Positions 5,672 to 13,745 are shown, numbered from the stretch's first letter. The stretch is DNA of 42,598 nucleotides from Lysinibacillus sp. FJAT-14745 (GCF_001275675.1 NZ_LITM01000006.1:388752-431349), one strand, 5' to 3'. Program-made: numbers and translations. Notes: generated from the sequence alone by a model not told the origin.

Positions 5672-8278
5672 ATGTCAGACTATCATCAACAATCATCAGC
5701 TGAAGTAATGAAAACTTTGAACGTGACAGATCAAGGATTGAGTGATTATGACGTTCAAAAGAGGCAAGAAGTGTACGGCTATAATGTATTAGAGGAAGGA
5801 AAAAAAACAAGTGCATTTGCCGTTTTCTTTGGACAATTTAAAGATTTATTAGTCATTATTTTAATCATTGCTGCTTTCGTTTCATTTCTATTAGGGGAAG
5901 TAGGAAGCACGATTGTGATTATGGTTGTCGTTATATTGAACGCTATCCTAGGCACTGTACAGCATGTCAAGGCAGAACAGTCTTTGGATAATTTAAAAGC
6001 CTTAACCTCTCCGATTGCCAAAGTAATGCGAAATAATCAGCTCATAGAGATTTCTTCGGAAGATATAGTCGTCGGAGATCTTCTGTATTTGGAGGCTGGC
6101 GACTATATAAATGCAGATGGGAGATTATTAGAAAGTCATAATTTGCATATCAATGAAAGCTCGCTGACAGGTGAATCAATCGCTGTAGCGAAAAGTATCG
6201 ATCCTATTAAGGAAGGCAATGTAACGGTTGCTGATAAAAAGAACATGGTATACTCTGGAAGCTATGTGACAACTGGTCGCGGTATTGTCATGGTGACAGC
6301 TATCGGAATGCAAACTGAAATCGGCAAAATTGCAAATTTACTCGATACTGCAAAAGAGAAGAAAACACCTTTACAAGTAAGTTTGGATAATTTCGGAGAA
6401 AAATTAGCTTTAGGGATTACATTACTCTGTTTAGCGATTTTCGTGATTGACCTTGTTAGAGGGCGTGCACTAGTAGAATCGTTTATGTTTGCTGTTTCAC
6501 TTGCCGTTGCAGCAATTCCAGAAGCATTAAGCTCCATTGTTACCATTGTGCTAGCTTTTGGAACACAAAAAATGGCAAAGGAAAATGCCATTATTCGAAA
6601 GCTTTATGCTGTTGAAAGTCTTGGCAGTGTATCTGTCATTTGTTCAGATAAAACAGGAACATTAACTGAAAATAAAATGGTTGTACAAGAGGTATATGTG
6701 GATGAAAAAGTTATTCCACATGATCAGCTACACACTGGAAATGCAGTTGAGAAAAATCTTATGTTAAAGGCAATATTATGTAATGATGCTGTAGGAAGGG
6801 ACGATAAGGAAATCGGTGATCCTACTGAGATTGCACTCGTAAAACTAGGGAAGCAATATGGTTTTGACGAATTACAGGTAAGAGATCATTATCCAAGAGT
6901 AGCCGAAATCCCTTTTGATTCAGATAGAAAGCTCATGAGTACTGTAAATACTATCAATCAGCAACCTATTTTGATTACAAAAGGAGCACTAGATGTCCTT
7001 CTTCCTAAAATTATAAAAATTGAAACTTCACAAGGTATAGTTAATATTACAAAACAACAACGCCAAAAAATCGAAGCGGTAAATCGTGATTTTTCTATGA
7101 ATGGGTTGAGAGTGCTAGCAGTTGCCTACAAAGAGGTAAAGGGAAATCAAGCGATCGATGCAAGAGCTGAAAAAGATTTAATCTTTGTTGGTTTAGTCGC
7201 GATGATGGATCCGCCAAGAAAAGAATCTAAAGGTGCGGTTGAAAAATGTATAAAAGCTGGTATCAAACCGGTGATGATTACAGGGGATCATAAAATTACC
7301 GCAACGGCTATTGCCAATCAAATCGGGATTTTAAATGATCCCTCTGAAGCGATTGAAGGGCATGAAATAGAAGGCCTCACAGATCAGCAGCTTCAAGAAA
7401 AGGTTAATGATTTTTCTGTTTATGCCCGAGTAACACCAGCTCAAAAAATTCGTATCGTGAAAGCGTGGCAGGAAAAAGGACATGTCGTCGCCATGACAGG
7501 AGATGGTGTTAATGATGGCCCTGCTTTAAAACAGTCTGATATTGGTGTGGCGATGGGCATCACTGGTACAGAGGTCGCAAAAGATGCCTCCTCTATGATA
7601 CTAACAGATGATAATTTTTCAACGATTGTTAAGGCTATTGCAAACGGTAGGAGTATTTATACGAATATTAAAAACGCTATTTTGTTTTTATTATCAGGGA
7701 ATGCAGGTGCTATTTTTGTTGTTTTATATGCAACAATATTAGGTTTACCAGTTCCTTTTGCGGCTGTGCATCTATTATTTATTAACTTACTAACGGATAG
7801 TTTACCAGCGATTGCAATCGGTTTAGAGCCGAATAATAAAAAAACAATGAAGGACAAGCCCCGAAATATTCATACACCATTATTAAATAAAGCATTTACT
7901 ACTCAAGTGGTGCTCGAAGGCTTACTAATTGCCATTTCTACAACTATTGCTTTTGAAATCGGATTGTCAACGGGAGATACTTTAACGGCGAGCACTATGG
8001 CATTTACAACATTATGCTTGTCACGATTAGTGCATGGCTTCAACTCTAGAGCTAAAGAATCTATCTTCGCCATTGGATTATTTTCGAATAAATATACTTG
8101 GCTTGCATTCTTAATCGGTTTTTTAAGTTTACACGCAGTATTGTTTATTCCAATGCTTACAAGTGTGTTTGAAGTTGCCACATTAAGTACCGCACAATTA
8201 GGCTTTATTTACAGCTTGTCTGTGCTACCGTTCATCGTGAATCAGTGGTACAAGCTGTTGTTCGTGAGAAGTCGATAA
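5672..8278 (+). CDS. P-type Ca2+-transporting ATPase (type II)
   Basis: Pumps Ca2+ out of the cytosol using an aspartyl-phosphate intermediate. The 868-residue protein has the cation-ATPase N-terminal domain, actuator motif TGES (166-169), PEAL in M4 (283-286), phosphorylation motif DKTGT at Asp326, KGA (437-439), MTGDGVND (608-615) and INLLTDSLPA in M6 (704-713). The M6 Asn, Thr and Asp that bind calcium at site II are kept. In M5 the segment reads GNAGA (676-680), with alanine where SERCA has the site I glutamate, so one Ca2+ per cycle is likely. The ATG at 5672 is chosen for its GGAGGGGG site; the frame extends 11 codons further to a TTG without one. Monocistronic. Confidence 0.93.
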   Translation: MSDYHQQSSAEVMKTLNVTDQGLSDYDVQKRQEVYGYNVLEEGKKTSAFAVFFGQFKDLLVIILIIAAFVSFLLGEVGSTIVIMVVVILNAILGTVQHVKAEQSLDNLKALTSPIAKVMRNNQLIEISSEDIVVGDLLYLEAGDYINADGRLLESHNLHINESSLTGESIAVAKSIDPIKEGNVTVADKKNMVYSGSYVTTGRGIVMVTAIGMQTEIGKIANLLDTAKEKKTPLQVSLDNFGEKLALGITLLCLAIFVIDLVRGRALVESFMFAVSLAVAAIPEALSSIVTIVLAFGTQKMAKENAIIRKLYAVESLGSVSVICSDKTGTLTENKMVVQEVYVDEKVIPHDQLHTGNAVEKNLMLKAILCNDAVGRDDKEIGDPTEIALVKLGKQYGFDELQVRDHYPRVAEIPFDSDRKLMSTVNTINQQPILITKGALDVLLPKIIKIETSQGIVNITKQQRQKIEAVNRDFSMNGLRVLAVAYKEVKGNQAIDARAEKDLIFVGLVAMMDPPRKESKGAVEKCIKAGIKPVMITGDHKITATAIANQIGILNDPSEAIEGHEIEGLTDQQLQEKVNDFSVYARVTPAQKIRIVKAWQEKGHVVAMTGDGVNDGPALKQSDIGVAMGITGTEVAKDASSMILTDDNFSTIVKAIANGRSIYTNIKNAILFLLSGNAGAIFVVLYATILGLPVPFAAVHLLFINLLTDSLPAIAIGLEPNNKKTMKDKPRNIHTPLLNKAFTTQVVLEGLLIAISTTIAFEIGLSTGDTLTASTMAFTTLCLSRLVHGFNSRAKESIFAIGLFSNKYTWLAFLIGFLSLHAVLFIPMLTSVFEVATLSTAQLGFIYSLSVLPFIVNQWYKLLFVRSR

Positions 8279-8296
8279 TAATGAGTAAAAAACATT

Positions 8297-8330
8297 GAAG
8301 CTCTCGTTTTGTTGAAACGAGAGCTTCTTA
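8297..8330. terminator. Hairpin terminator between convergent genes
   Basis: GAAGCTCTCGTTT pairs perfectly with AAACGAGAGCTTC around a 5-base loop. The T run is poor on the plus side, so termination strength is uncertain. Confidence 0.6.
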
Positions 8331-8333
8331 ACA

Positions 8334-8819
8334 TTACATTGTAGTAGGGGCTAGTAGCCAGCCTTTGTCATTACTAAGCCGTACTAGTTTTGCGCCAAGT
8401 AGGGCATACCTCATATGAAGTTCTCCATATTTTGCTGTATGCTTCTTCTTAACAGATATTTCTAAAGCTTGACTAACTGAAATAAGTGAAGAAGCTATAT
8501 TCATCGATAAAATGGCGCTAATTTCTGTATCATTAATGGCTTTTTTACCTCGGACATTGCCCATTTTCAACTGTCTGTAGTCGATTGATGTAGTAGGAGC
8601 AAGTAGCCCATTTTCCTTTAATAACACTGTTAGCTGTTTATTTTCCTCTTTTAAACATTGCACAAAATCCACGATAATCGCCTTCAATTTTTTATCAACG
8701 GCGTGCTTAAAAAATGCATGATTTGAAGCTATATAGCCATTATTAACGCCAATCTGTGTCCATATCTTAAAAATTTCCCTATAGCGTAATGATGCTAGAT
8801 TTCCATTTACCAATTCCAT
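8334..8819 (-). CDS. DUF3231 family protein, single-domain
   Basis: A 161-residue alpha-helical protein resembling the DUF3231 family of spore formers. The characteristic C-terminal end is visible (a long helix, then LSNDKGWLLAPTT) and a similar GLLAPTT motif occurs near residue 73. Most members are about 330 residues with two such domains, so this is a short version. Function is unknown; members are often sporulation-associated. The ATG follows AGGATG, and that ribosome site lies inside the 3' arm of a 12-bp hairpin (8825-8870), which suggests control of translation. Confidence 0.65.
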   Translation of the reverse strand: MELVNGNLASLRYREIFKIWTQIGVNNGYIASNHAFFKHAVDKKLKAIIVDFVQCLKEENKQLTVLLKENGLLAPTTSIDYRQLKMGNVRGKKAINDTEISAILSMNIASSLISVSQALEISVKKKHTAKYGELHMRYALLGAKLVRLSNDKGWLLAPTTM

Positions 8820-8824
8820 AGTTA

Positions 8825-8870
8825 CACATCCTAATCATGTTCTCGTTCATTTATTTGAGATTAGGATGTG
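8825..8870 (-). promoter_or_regulatory. Hairpin hiding the ribosome site of the DUF3231 gene
   Basis: CACATCCTAATC (8825-8836) and GATTAGGATGTG (8859-8870) are a perfect 12-bp inverted repeat with a 22-base loop. In the minus-strand transcript the arm nearest the gene contains the Shine-Dalgarno AGGATG, six bases before the ATG. It could block translation, or as DNA could be an operator. Confidence 0.55.
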
Positions 8871-8921
8871 CTAATGAATGAAATTCTAATCATTTTTTAC
8901 AATAAAAGGATCTCTTCGCGG

Positions 8922-9166
8922 AAAAGTGATCGGATCAGCCGAAGAACTGCTCGGGTTCAAGAGAAAAGTGATCGGGTTAGCCGAAGAACTGCTCGGGTCT
9001 AAGAGAAAAGTGATCGGGTTTGCCGAAGAACTGCTCGGGTCCTAAAGAAAACTGCTCAGGTGAGTTCGAAATCCGCTCAGGTTCTATCGAAAACTGCTCA
9101 GGTTAGCCCGAAATTCGCTCAGGTCCTAGCAAAACTGCTCAGGTGAGTCCGAAATCCGCTCATACG
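8922..9166. repeat. 42-bp tandem repeat array (about six units)
   Basis: Units start at 8922, 8964, 9006, 9048, 9090 and 9131 (the last incomplete). Each is built from two 21-bp halves of the form AAAACTGCTCAGGTnnGnCCG. The first three units carry GTGATCGG and CTGCTCGGG; the last three carry CTGCTCAGG and CCGCTCAGG, so two sub-types are arranged in blocks. It lies between two minus-strand genes and encodes nothing obvious. There are no unique spacers. Confidence 0.85.
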
Positions 9167-9214
9167 TTTTAGCAAATATCATCCCGAACTTTGGGTGGTG
9201 AACTAGTGAAAGGT

Positions 9215-9502
9215 TTATTCCTTTAATTTCTTACTTTTAAAGCTATTAATAGTTGTTTTTAATGCGGCAAAGTTTCCAATAGCTGCATAACCATAAAAAA
9301 AGCCCATAAATATTCCTGCAATAAGATTGTGTCTATGGCTAATGAAGATAGAAATAATCAAGCCAATAGCAAGGGCGATCGCGGGAACATATTTAGGCTG
9401 AATATGCATAAATACCTTAATTAGCTGTGTAATAAGTAACACAGCTGGAACGGCTATTACAGCATCCCAAAAATTTGTATGGATAACTGGAAATAATTCC
9501 AT
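9215..9502 (-). CDS. 95-aa integral membrane protein, holin-like
   Basis: The product has about three hydrophobic segments (roughly 13-31, 39-54 and 60-78) and a lysine-rich C-terminus (KSKKLKE). This topology is shared with small phage-type holins and with many uncharacterised Bacillus membrane proteins. No lysin or phage gene is nearby, so a lysis role is not supported. AGAGGTGT precedes the ATG. The tandem repeat array lies downstream. Confidence 0.6.
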   Translation of the reverse strand: MELFPVIHTNFWDAVIAVPAVLLITQLIKVFMHIQPKYVPAIALAIGLIISIFISHRHNLIAGIFMGFFYGYAAIGNFAALKTTINSFKSKKLKE

Positions 9503-9655
9503 TTTCTACACCTCTTTTAGTAATAACGAAGCTATGACTTAAAATATAGATTTTCCTTTTTATTTAATTTTTATGCGATGAAAGGTGTAGAGCTTACGAT
9601 ATCGAGTCATACACTCGTATGAACGATTACGATTTTTCCGTTTTTTGACTATTAC

Positions 9656-10351
9656 TTAATAATATGAGCCATAAGGATTCATATAAGGGTTCATATTTGG
9701 ATATTGATATGGTGGATATGGGTTCATAAATTGTGAAGGTTTATACTTGTTTTTATGTTTATGATGAGGATCTTTTTGCTCCTTTTGATCTTTTTGATTT
9801 TCCGAAGTTGATTTTACACGGTTACAGTCTTTAGGTGGACCAATATATGTTGATGGCGCAATGGGCGCAATTGTTTTCTTCCACTGAGTTTCATCTAAAC
9901 AATACGTGTGAGCCATAACATTGGAAGGTGTAAATTTCAATATATCTGAACCTAAAATAACTTCAGGTGTTGGAGCATCAAAAATAGCCAGTAAATGTGT
10001 GTCATTCTCAGTAGCAATTTCATAATGCCACCATCCTTGCGGTACATTGGCGACTTGGCCAGGCTCGATAGGATAGTTTTGAATCTCTTTTGTAAAGGGA
10101 TTAAATATAGAAACAATGGCAGCACCAGAAATACAATAAACAAGTTCTGCTGCATTTTGATGATAGTGAGGCTCTATCACCTTATTCCTACTTAGAAAAA
10201 TATCAAGCAAAGATATATTTTCTAACGTATTTAATTGTTCTACACCTAGAATATTTATAAAATTCCGATCATCTCTTTTAAAGAGAGTACTGTCATTTAC
10301 ATCAGAAGTGAACTGGGTTGATGATGAAGTATAGTCAATCTTCGAGCTAAT
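9656..10351 (-). CDS. Cupin-domain protein with Pro/Tyr-rich tail
   Basis: Contains a single cupin barrel: EPHYHQNAAELVY supplies the metal-binding His-His-Glu, and GWWHYEIA supplies the fourth ligand position, as in oxalate-decarboxylase-like cupins. The last 40 residues are rich in P, Y, N and M (NMNPYMNPYGSYY), a composition typical of spore coat proteins. The first canonical start in frame is a TTG at 10210, but translation continues upstream without a stop for about 47 coherent residues (for example FKRDDRNFINILGVEQLNT). A GAAAGGATG site lies 6 bases before an ATT codon at 10351. I therefore extend the gene to that ATT; the start is uncertain. Total about 231 residues. Enzymatic activity is unproven. 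Confidence 0.7.
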   Translation of the reverse strand: MSSKIDYTSSSTQFTSDVNDSTLFKRDDRNFINILGVEQLNTLENISLLDIFLSRNKVIEPHYHQNAAELVYCISGAAIVSIFNPFTKEIQNYPIEPGQVANVPQGWWHYEIATENDTHLLAIFDAPTPEVILGSDILKFTPSNVMAHTYCLDETQWKKTIAPIAPSTYIGPPKDCNRVKSTSENQKDQKEQKDPHHKHKNKYKPSQFMNPYPPYQYPNMNPYMNPYGSYY

Positions 10352-10565
10352 AATTACATCCTTTCTAATTAATTTTCAATACATGTCTTAAGCACAGAAT
10401 ATGTATAAAGCTATTATAGGCTTACACGAACGCCCATGTCTAAATACAACAAATGTTTTCTGTGCGAAAGCGAAGCGACAGCACAACAATTAGGCCAAGG
10501 CGTAATTGATTTATTTATCCCCTAAAGACTCCTTAAAAATTAGCTGAAATTCCCTCTTATAATCA

Positions 10566-10604
10566 AGAACGTACGTGCGTATAATATGAAAAAACATTTG
10601 TTCT
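10566..10604 (+). promoter_or_regulatory. LexA-type promoter/operator, copy 1
   Basis: TATAAT (10580-10585) is bracketed by two degenerate SOS-box candidates: AGAACGTACGTGCG (10566-10579) and AAAACATTTGTTCT (10591-10604). They match the Bacillus consensus CGAACRNRYGTTYC at about 11 and 10 of 14 positions. The same arrangement occurs at 13705-13745 and, with a near-perfect second box, at 39097-39135. A 5'-UTR hairpin follows (AGCTCTGTT/AACAGAGCT, 10617-10649). Confidence 0.55.
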
Positions 10605-10669
10605 GTTTTTAAGAACAGCTCTGTTGTGCTCAATGCATGTAACAGAGCTAGTGAAAAGGAGCAACTAAG

Positions 10670-10891
10670 ATGAAAGAACAGTTAATAAAAGCAATGCAGC
10701 GTCAACAAGTAGTTAGCGTGATGTACGTAGCCAAGTCGGGTGCCATTACGAAAAGGCGTGTGAAAATCATAAAGATGGTGGGTGATTCCTTTACTGCATT
10801 TTGCTTTACTAGGCAGGCAAAGCGTACGTTTATTATTAATAATGTTCTAGCAATACTCCCGGTTACCCATCGGAAGCGTGAGGTGATATGA
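10670..10891 (+). CDS. 73-aa SOS-operon small protein, copy 1
   Basis: A basic 73-residue protein (AKSGAITKRRVKIIKM, RQAKRTFIINNVLAILP) predicted to be mostly beta-strand, resembling a short WYL-like fold. It precedes a Y-family polymerase reading frame with an ATGA overlap, and an AAAGGAGC site precedes its ATG. A nearly identical copy is at 13811-14032 and a broken one at 39163-39346. The fixed position behind a LexA-like promoter suggests an accessory or regulatory role in translesion synthesis. The function is not known to me. Here the polymerase it should accompany is destroyed. Confidence 0.65.
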   Translation: MKEQLIKAMQRQQVVSVMYVAKSGAITKRRVKIIKMVGDSFTAFCFTRQAKRTFIINNVLAILPVTHRKREVI

Positions 10892-11341
10892 ATTACGACA
10901 ATCTGCCGCATAAGGACATTTTTTGTATTGACATGAATGCTTTTACGCAAGCTGTATTGCAGTGCTAGAGGGATTAGATGTCTTGAAAGATCCCATTGCA
11001 GTTATTGGCAATTTTGAGCAACCCGGTAGTATCGTACTCGCAGCCTCACCGGTGATGAAGGAAAAATTTAAAATCAAAACGGGAAACCGTCGTTATGTTC
11101 ATGTTTTTGTAGGAGATTAATTAAACAAGACTTATCTATCAATACTTATCTTATTTTTTCTCTAGAAAATTGATTCTTCAGTCCAGTACCCCCCATAATT
11201 TTACAAAAAGCTATTGGACATCAGATGATTTTTCCATTAGATTTCTACTCTCTTGATGAAATTAGTATTCTCCTCCTAGAACTTTCCGAGCTAGTATGTC
11301 AACGCACTCGATCGAAAGGATGGGTGGTAGTTTCGACATAA
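10888..11341 (+). pseudogene. Y-family DNA polymerase remnant, copy 1
   Basis: The N-terminal part (10888-11120) matches the intact polymerase at 39346-40602 (GNFEQPGSIVLAASPVMKEK) but carries a one-base deletion near 10940 that creates an early stop. It is truncated after the GNRR position. A separate internal fragment survives at about 11195-11341: GHQMIFPLDFYSLDEIS, then ELSELVCQRTRSKGW, equivalent to GKGQMLMRDYHTRKEIS and the following helix. The palm domain between them, with the catalytic DE, is missing. Clearly non-functional. Confidence 0.8.
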
Positions 11342-11705
11342 TAAATTCTTTTACTTTCAAAGTGATCTTTTGAACGTTAGGGAAAAAGGTGTTATTAATA
11401 ACAGACTCTTTCAACCAATTCCATAAGCCTTTGATCAGGTTAATGGGCTGTAGGGAGGCAGAAAAATGAGTTTAAGCCTGTCTTCGGACGTTTTTTTATT
11501 AGCAATATGCCTAATGTGAAAAAGAGTGCTAGGTTCTCATTGAATTCAGATTTGCTTTAGAACCTGCACTTAAAATTGTGTAGTGTGGCCGAGGCAAATT
11601 AAAAGAGCCAGCATCGGAGAAGACTTTATTAAACTTGTATTGAATTTTAAATGGGTTAGACACAGTATCCGTATATTTATGCCCTAAAAATGGATTTTTT
11701 TAACA
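11342..11705. other. Non-coding gap before the BlaI operon
   Basis: No gene, repeat or RNA that I can support. It probably holds further decayed polymerase sequence, but no convincing alignment was seen. Confidence 0.4.
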
Positions 11706-11777
11706 GACTATCGCGATAGTCTTGACAATTTCGGACTACCGTAGTAGTATCAGTGTGTGGCAAACTATTGCAATAGT
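11706..11777 (+). promoter_or_regulatory. Promoter with three BlaI-type operator dyads
   Basis: TTGACA (11722-11727), a 17-base spacer and TAGTAT (11745-11750) form a near-consensus promoter. Three dyads of the form ACTA(T/C)-N4-(A/G)TAGT lie at 11707-11720, 11735-11748 and 11764-11777, with centres 28 and 29 bases apart. One abuts the -35 box, one covers the spacer and -10, and one lies downstream. BlaI/MecI dimers bind such dyads, so the operon is probably self-repressed. Confidence 0.8.
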
Positions 11778-11803
11778 CCACTAAAGAAAAGGAGCATGCG
11801 CGT

Positions 11804-12163
11804 ATGCAAGTTAAATTGTTTGATTCGGAATTACAAGTCATGAATATTTTATGGGAAGAAGGCGATTTGACAGCTAAACAGCTCTCACAAATGTTAAACG
11901 AACGAATAGGTTGGAATAAAAATACCACCTATACCGTCATAAAAAAATGTATAAAAAAAGAGGCCATTGAAAGAATTGAACCTAACTTTATCTGTCATCC
12001 AATCATTAGAAAAGAACAGATACAAGAACAAGAAACGACGGAATTGATTGATAAAATATTTAATGGTTCTAAATCTTTACTATTCGCATCCTTACTAGAC
12101 AAGAAAAAAATGTCCGCGAGTGAGATCGAAAAATTAAAGCAAATTGTTAAAGATCTTGAGTGA
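11804..12163 (+). CDS. blaI: BlaI/MecI family transcriptional repressor
   Basis: A 119-residue winged-helix repressor. The N-terminal domain (about 1-70) shows the family pattern: LFDSELQVMNILWEEGDLTAKQL followed by the recognition-helix region WNKNTTYTVIKKCIKKEAIER. The C-terminal helices mediate dimerisation and are the proteolysis site in relatives. GGAG lies 9 bases before the ATG; an earlier ATG at 11796 is out of frame. The downstream M56 gene overlaps the stop region, giving the standard repressor-antirepressor pair. With no beta-lactamase gene adjacent, the target may be the operon itself or genes elsewhere. Confidence 0.9.
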   Translation: MQVKLFDSELQVMNILWEEGDLTAKQLSQMLNERIGWNKNTTYTVIKKCIKKEAIERIEPNFICHPIIRKEQIQEQETTELIDKIFNGSKSLLFASLLDKKKMSASEIEKLKQIVKDLE

Positions 12164-12174
12164 GGAATTATGAT

Positions 12175-13392
12175 ATGAGTATTTTCAACATGAGTGTAGA
12201 CGCATCTCTCCTCCTCATCATTGTGTTATTGATGAGAATGTTAGTAAGAAATAAAGTGCCAAAGCAAACATTTTTAATTCTTTGGGGAATCGTTGCATGT
12301 AAACTACTCATTCCCTACTCTTTTTATTCAAAGTTGAGCATACAGCCTATGCTGAAAAACTTATTTGTTACGCTCACTCACTCAAATGATTCGGAAAGTA
12401 TGCACAATACAATTGCAATCGCACATACATCAAACACGTTCTATGATCAGCTTTTGCTTGTGATGACAAACGATTTCGTTCAGTACCTTTGGGCATGTGG
12501 GGGTATCGTGGTTTTGCTATTCTTTATAGTGGCTTATATTAGATTTTATAAAGAATTTCAAACAGCCATCCCAGTGAAGAATAATGAGTATCTCGTTCAA
12601 TGGCTAAACGATCATAAGTTAAAAAGAACGATTCAAATTGCAGTATCAGATAGAATTAAAACCCCGTTAACATATGGAATCTTTAAACCAGTCATCTTAT
12701 TGCCGAAATCAACAAATTGGGAAGACGCTGCAAGTATTCAGTTTATTCTCACGCATGAATTAATTCATATTAAACGCTTTGACGTTTTGTGGAAAGTAAT
12801 TTTAACGATTATGGTAGCTTTGCATTGGTTTAATCCATTAGTTTGGTTTATGTATTTTTTAGTAAACAGAGACATTGAATTGTCTTGCGACGAAAGGGTT
12901 ATTAGACAGTTTGGAGATAAGGCAAAGTCAGCATATGCACTATCTCTCATCAATATGGCAGATGAAACCTATACGGTTACGCCGCTTTGTAATCATTTTA
13001 GTAAAAACGGGATTGAAGAAAGGATAGTGTCCATTATGACCTTAAAGAAAAAGTCAGTTTTAGGAACAGCATTAGCATGTACATTAGTCATTGGAGGGAT
13101 GACTGTCTTTGCGGCAACTGGCCAAGAGCCACCAACGTTGAAAGAAGGCAAAGAACGAAATGCAGTTATTGTTACTGATGCATCAAATAGTACGACGGAA
13201 CCACAGGTAATCGCAACAAATAAAGGCAAAGAACGAAATGCAGTTATTGTTACTGATGCATCAAATAGTACGACGGAACCGCAGGTAATCGCAACAAATA
13301 AAGGTAAAGAACGAAATGTAGTTATTGTTACTGATGCGTCAAATAGTACGACGGAACCACAGGTAATCGCAACAAATAAAGGCGAAAAATGA
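12175..13392 (+). CDS. M56 family BlaR1-like metalloprotease without sensor domain
   Basis: An integral membrane zinc protease of the BlaR1/MecR1 antirepressor family. Four membrane segments are visible (about 9-24, 33-49, 106-122 and 205-228), HELIH at 194-198 and a downstream glutamate (ELSCDE, 235-240) as third zinc ligand. A further hydrophobic segment (about 295-314) leads outside. Known BlaR1 proteins end in a penicillin-binding sensor of about 250 residues; here there are only three 26-residue repeats (from about 325), so beta-lactam sensing is unlikely. The ATG at 12175 follows GAGGA; a GTG at 12160 overlapping blaI is the alternative. The stop at 13390 interrupts a fourth repeat through CGA to TGA. 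Confidence 0.85.
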   Translation: MSIFNMSVDASLLLIIVLLMRMLVRNKVPKQTFLILWGIVACKLLIPYSFYSKLSIQPMLKNLFVTLTHSNDSESMHNTIAIAHTSNTFYDQLLLVMTNDFVQYLWACGGIVVLLFFIVAYIRFYKEFQTAIPVKNNEYLVQWLNDHKLKRTIQIAVSDRIKTPLTYGIFKPVILLPKSTNWEDAASIQFILTHELIHIKRFDVLWKVILTIMVALHWFNPLVWFMYFLVNRDIELSCDERVIRQFGDKAKSAYALSLINMADETYTVTPLCNHFSKNGIEERIVSIMTLKKKSVLGTALACTLVIGGMTVFAATGQEPPTLKEGKERNAVIVTDASNSTTEPQVIATNKGKERNAVIVTDASNSTTEPQVIATNKGKERNVVIVTDASNSTTEPQVIATNKGEK

Positions 13393-13458
13393 AATGTAAT
13401 TATTGTTACTGATGCATCAAATAGTACGACGGAACCACGTTTAATCGCAACAAATGAA
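13147..13458 (+). repeat. Four 78-bp tandem repeats at the 3' end of the M56 gene
   Basis: Units start at 13147, 13225, 13303 and 13381. Each encodes 26 residues, core NAVIVTDASNSTTEPQVIAT. Units 1 to 3 differ by only a few bases, showing recent amplification. Unit 4 is more divergent and begins after AAATGA, where the others have GAACGA, so it is no longer translated; its frame would continue to a stop at 13462. Confidence 0.9.
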
Positions 13459-13479
13459 GAATAAATAAGTTGCTCCAAA

Positions 13480-13511
13480 GACTAGTCCTGAAATCCGGGA
13501 CTAGTTTTTTC
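13480..13511 (+). terminator. Terminator of the BlaI/M56 operon
   Basis: GACTAGTCC and GGGACTAGT form a stem around TGAAATCC, followed by TTTTTT. Confidence 0.85.
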
Positions 13512-13704
13512 ACTTACTCCATCATTTTTTCATAATAAAACTCAAATGCCTTCCACTTTGTTGGTCTTGCCAATAGCGGCATAATTGATTACCTGTCTTA
13601 AGCGCAGAATATGTACAAAGCTATTATAGGCTTACACGAACGCCCACTTGATCGATCCCCTAAAAACCTCCTTAAAAATTAGCTAAAATTTCCTCTTCTA
13701 ATTA

Positions 13705-13745
13705 AGAACGTATGTGCGTATAATATGAATACAAACATTTGTTCT
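13705..13745 (+). promoter_or_regulatory. LexA-type promoter/operator, copy 2
   Basis: TATAAT (13719-13724) lies between AGAACGTATGTGCG (13705-13718) and CAAACATTTGTTCT (13732-13745). Each matches the Bacillus SOS box at about 11 of 14 positions. Confidence 0.55.

Larger units (their letters stand above)
10379..11168 (+). repeat. Large direct repeat, copy 1 (SOS locus remnant)
   Basis: Closely similar to 13591-14309, in the same orientation: shared leader (GTCTTAAGC.CAGAATATG), LexA-type promoter, 73-aa gene, truncated polymerase and trailing TATCAATACTTATCTTA. Copy 1 carries about 70 extra bases near 10440-10510 containing TCTGTGCGAAAGCGAAGCG, a stretch also found within the element at 30077-30430. 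The two copies bracket the BlaI/BlaR1-like operon. Confidence 0.8.

Noticed and set aside
8922..9166. Possible CRISPR array
   Set aside because: The repeats are directly adjacent with no unique spacers, sub-types drift along the array, and no cas gene is nearby.
9215..9502. Prophage lysis gene
   Set aside because: The membrane topology is holin-like, but no endolysin, structural or integrase gene is in the window.
11400..11520. C-terminal fragment of the polymerase in copy 1
   Set aside because: A faint resemblance (LFNQFHKPLIRLMG) was seen, but it needs frame jumps and could not be aligned convincingly.
12175..13392. Beta-lactam resistance regulator
   Set aside because: The penicillin-binding sensor domain is absent and no beta-lactamase or PBP2a-like gene lies nearby, so beta-lactam sensing is not supported.
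12993..13478. 161-codon minus-strand frame with internal repeats
   Set aside because: It is the antisense shadow of the M56 gene's 78-bp repeats; there is no ribosome site and the sense frame is clearly coding.
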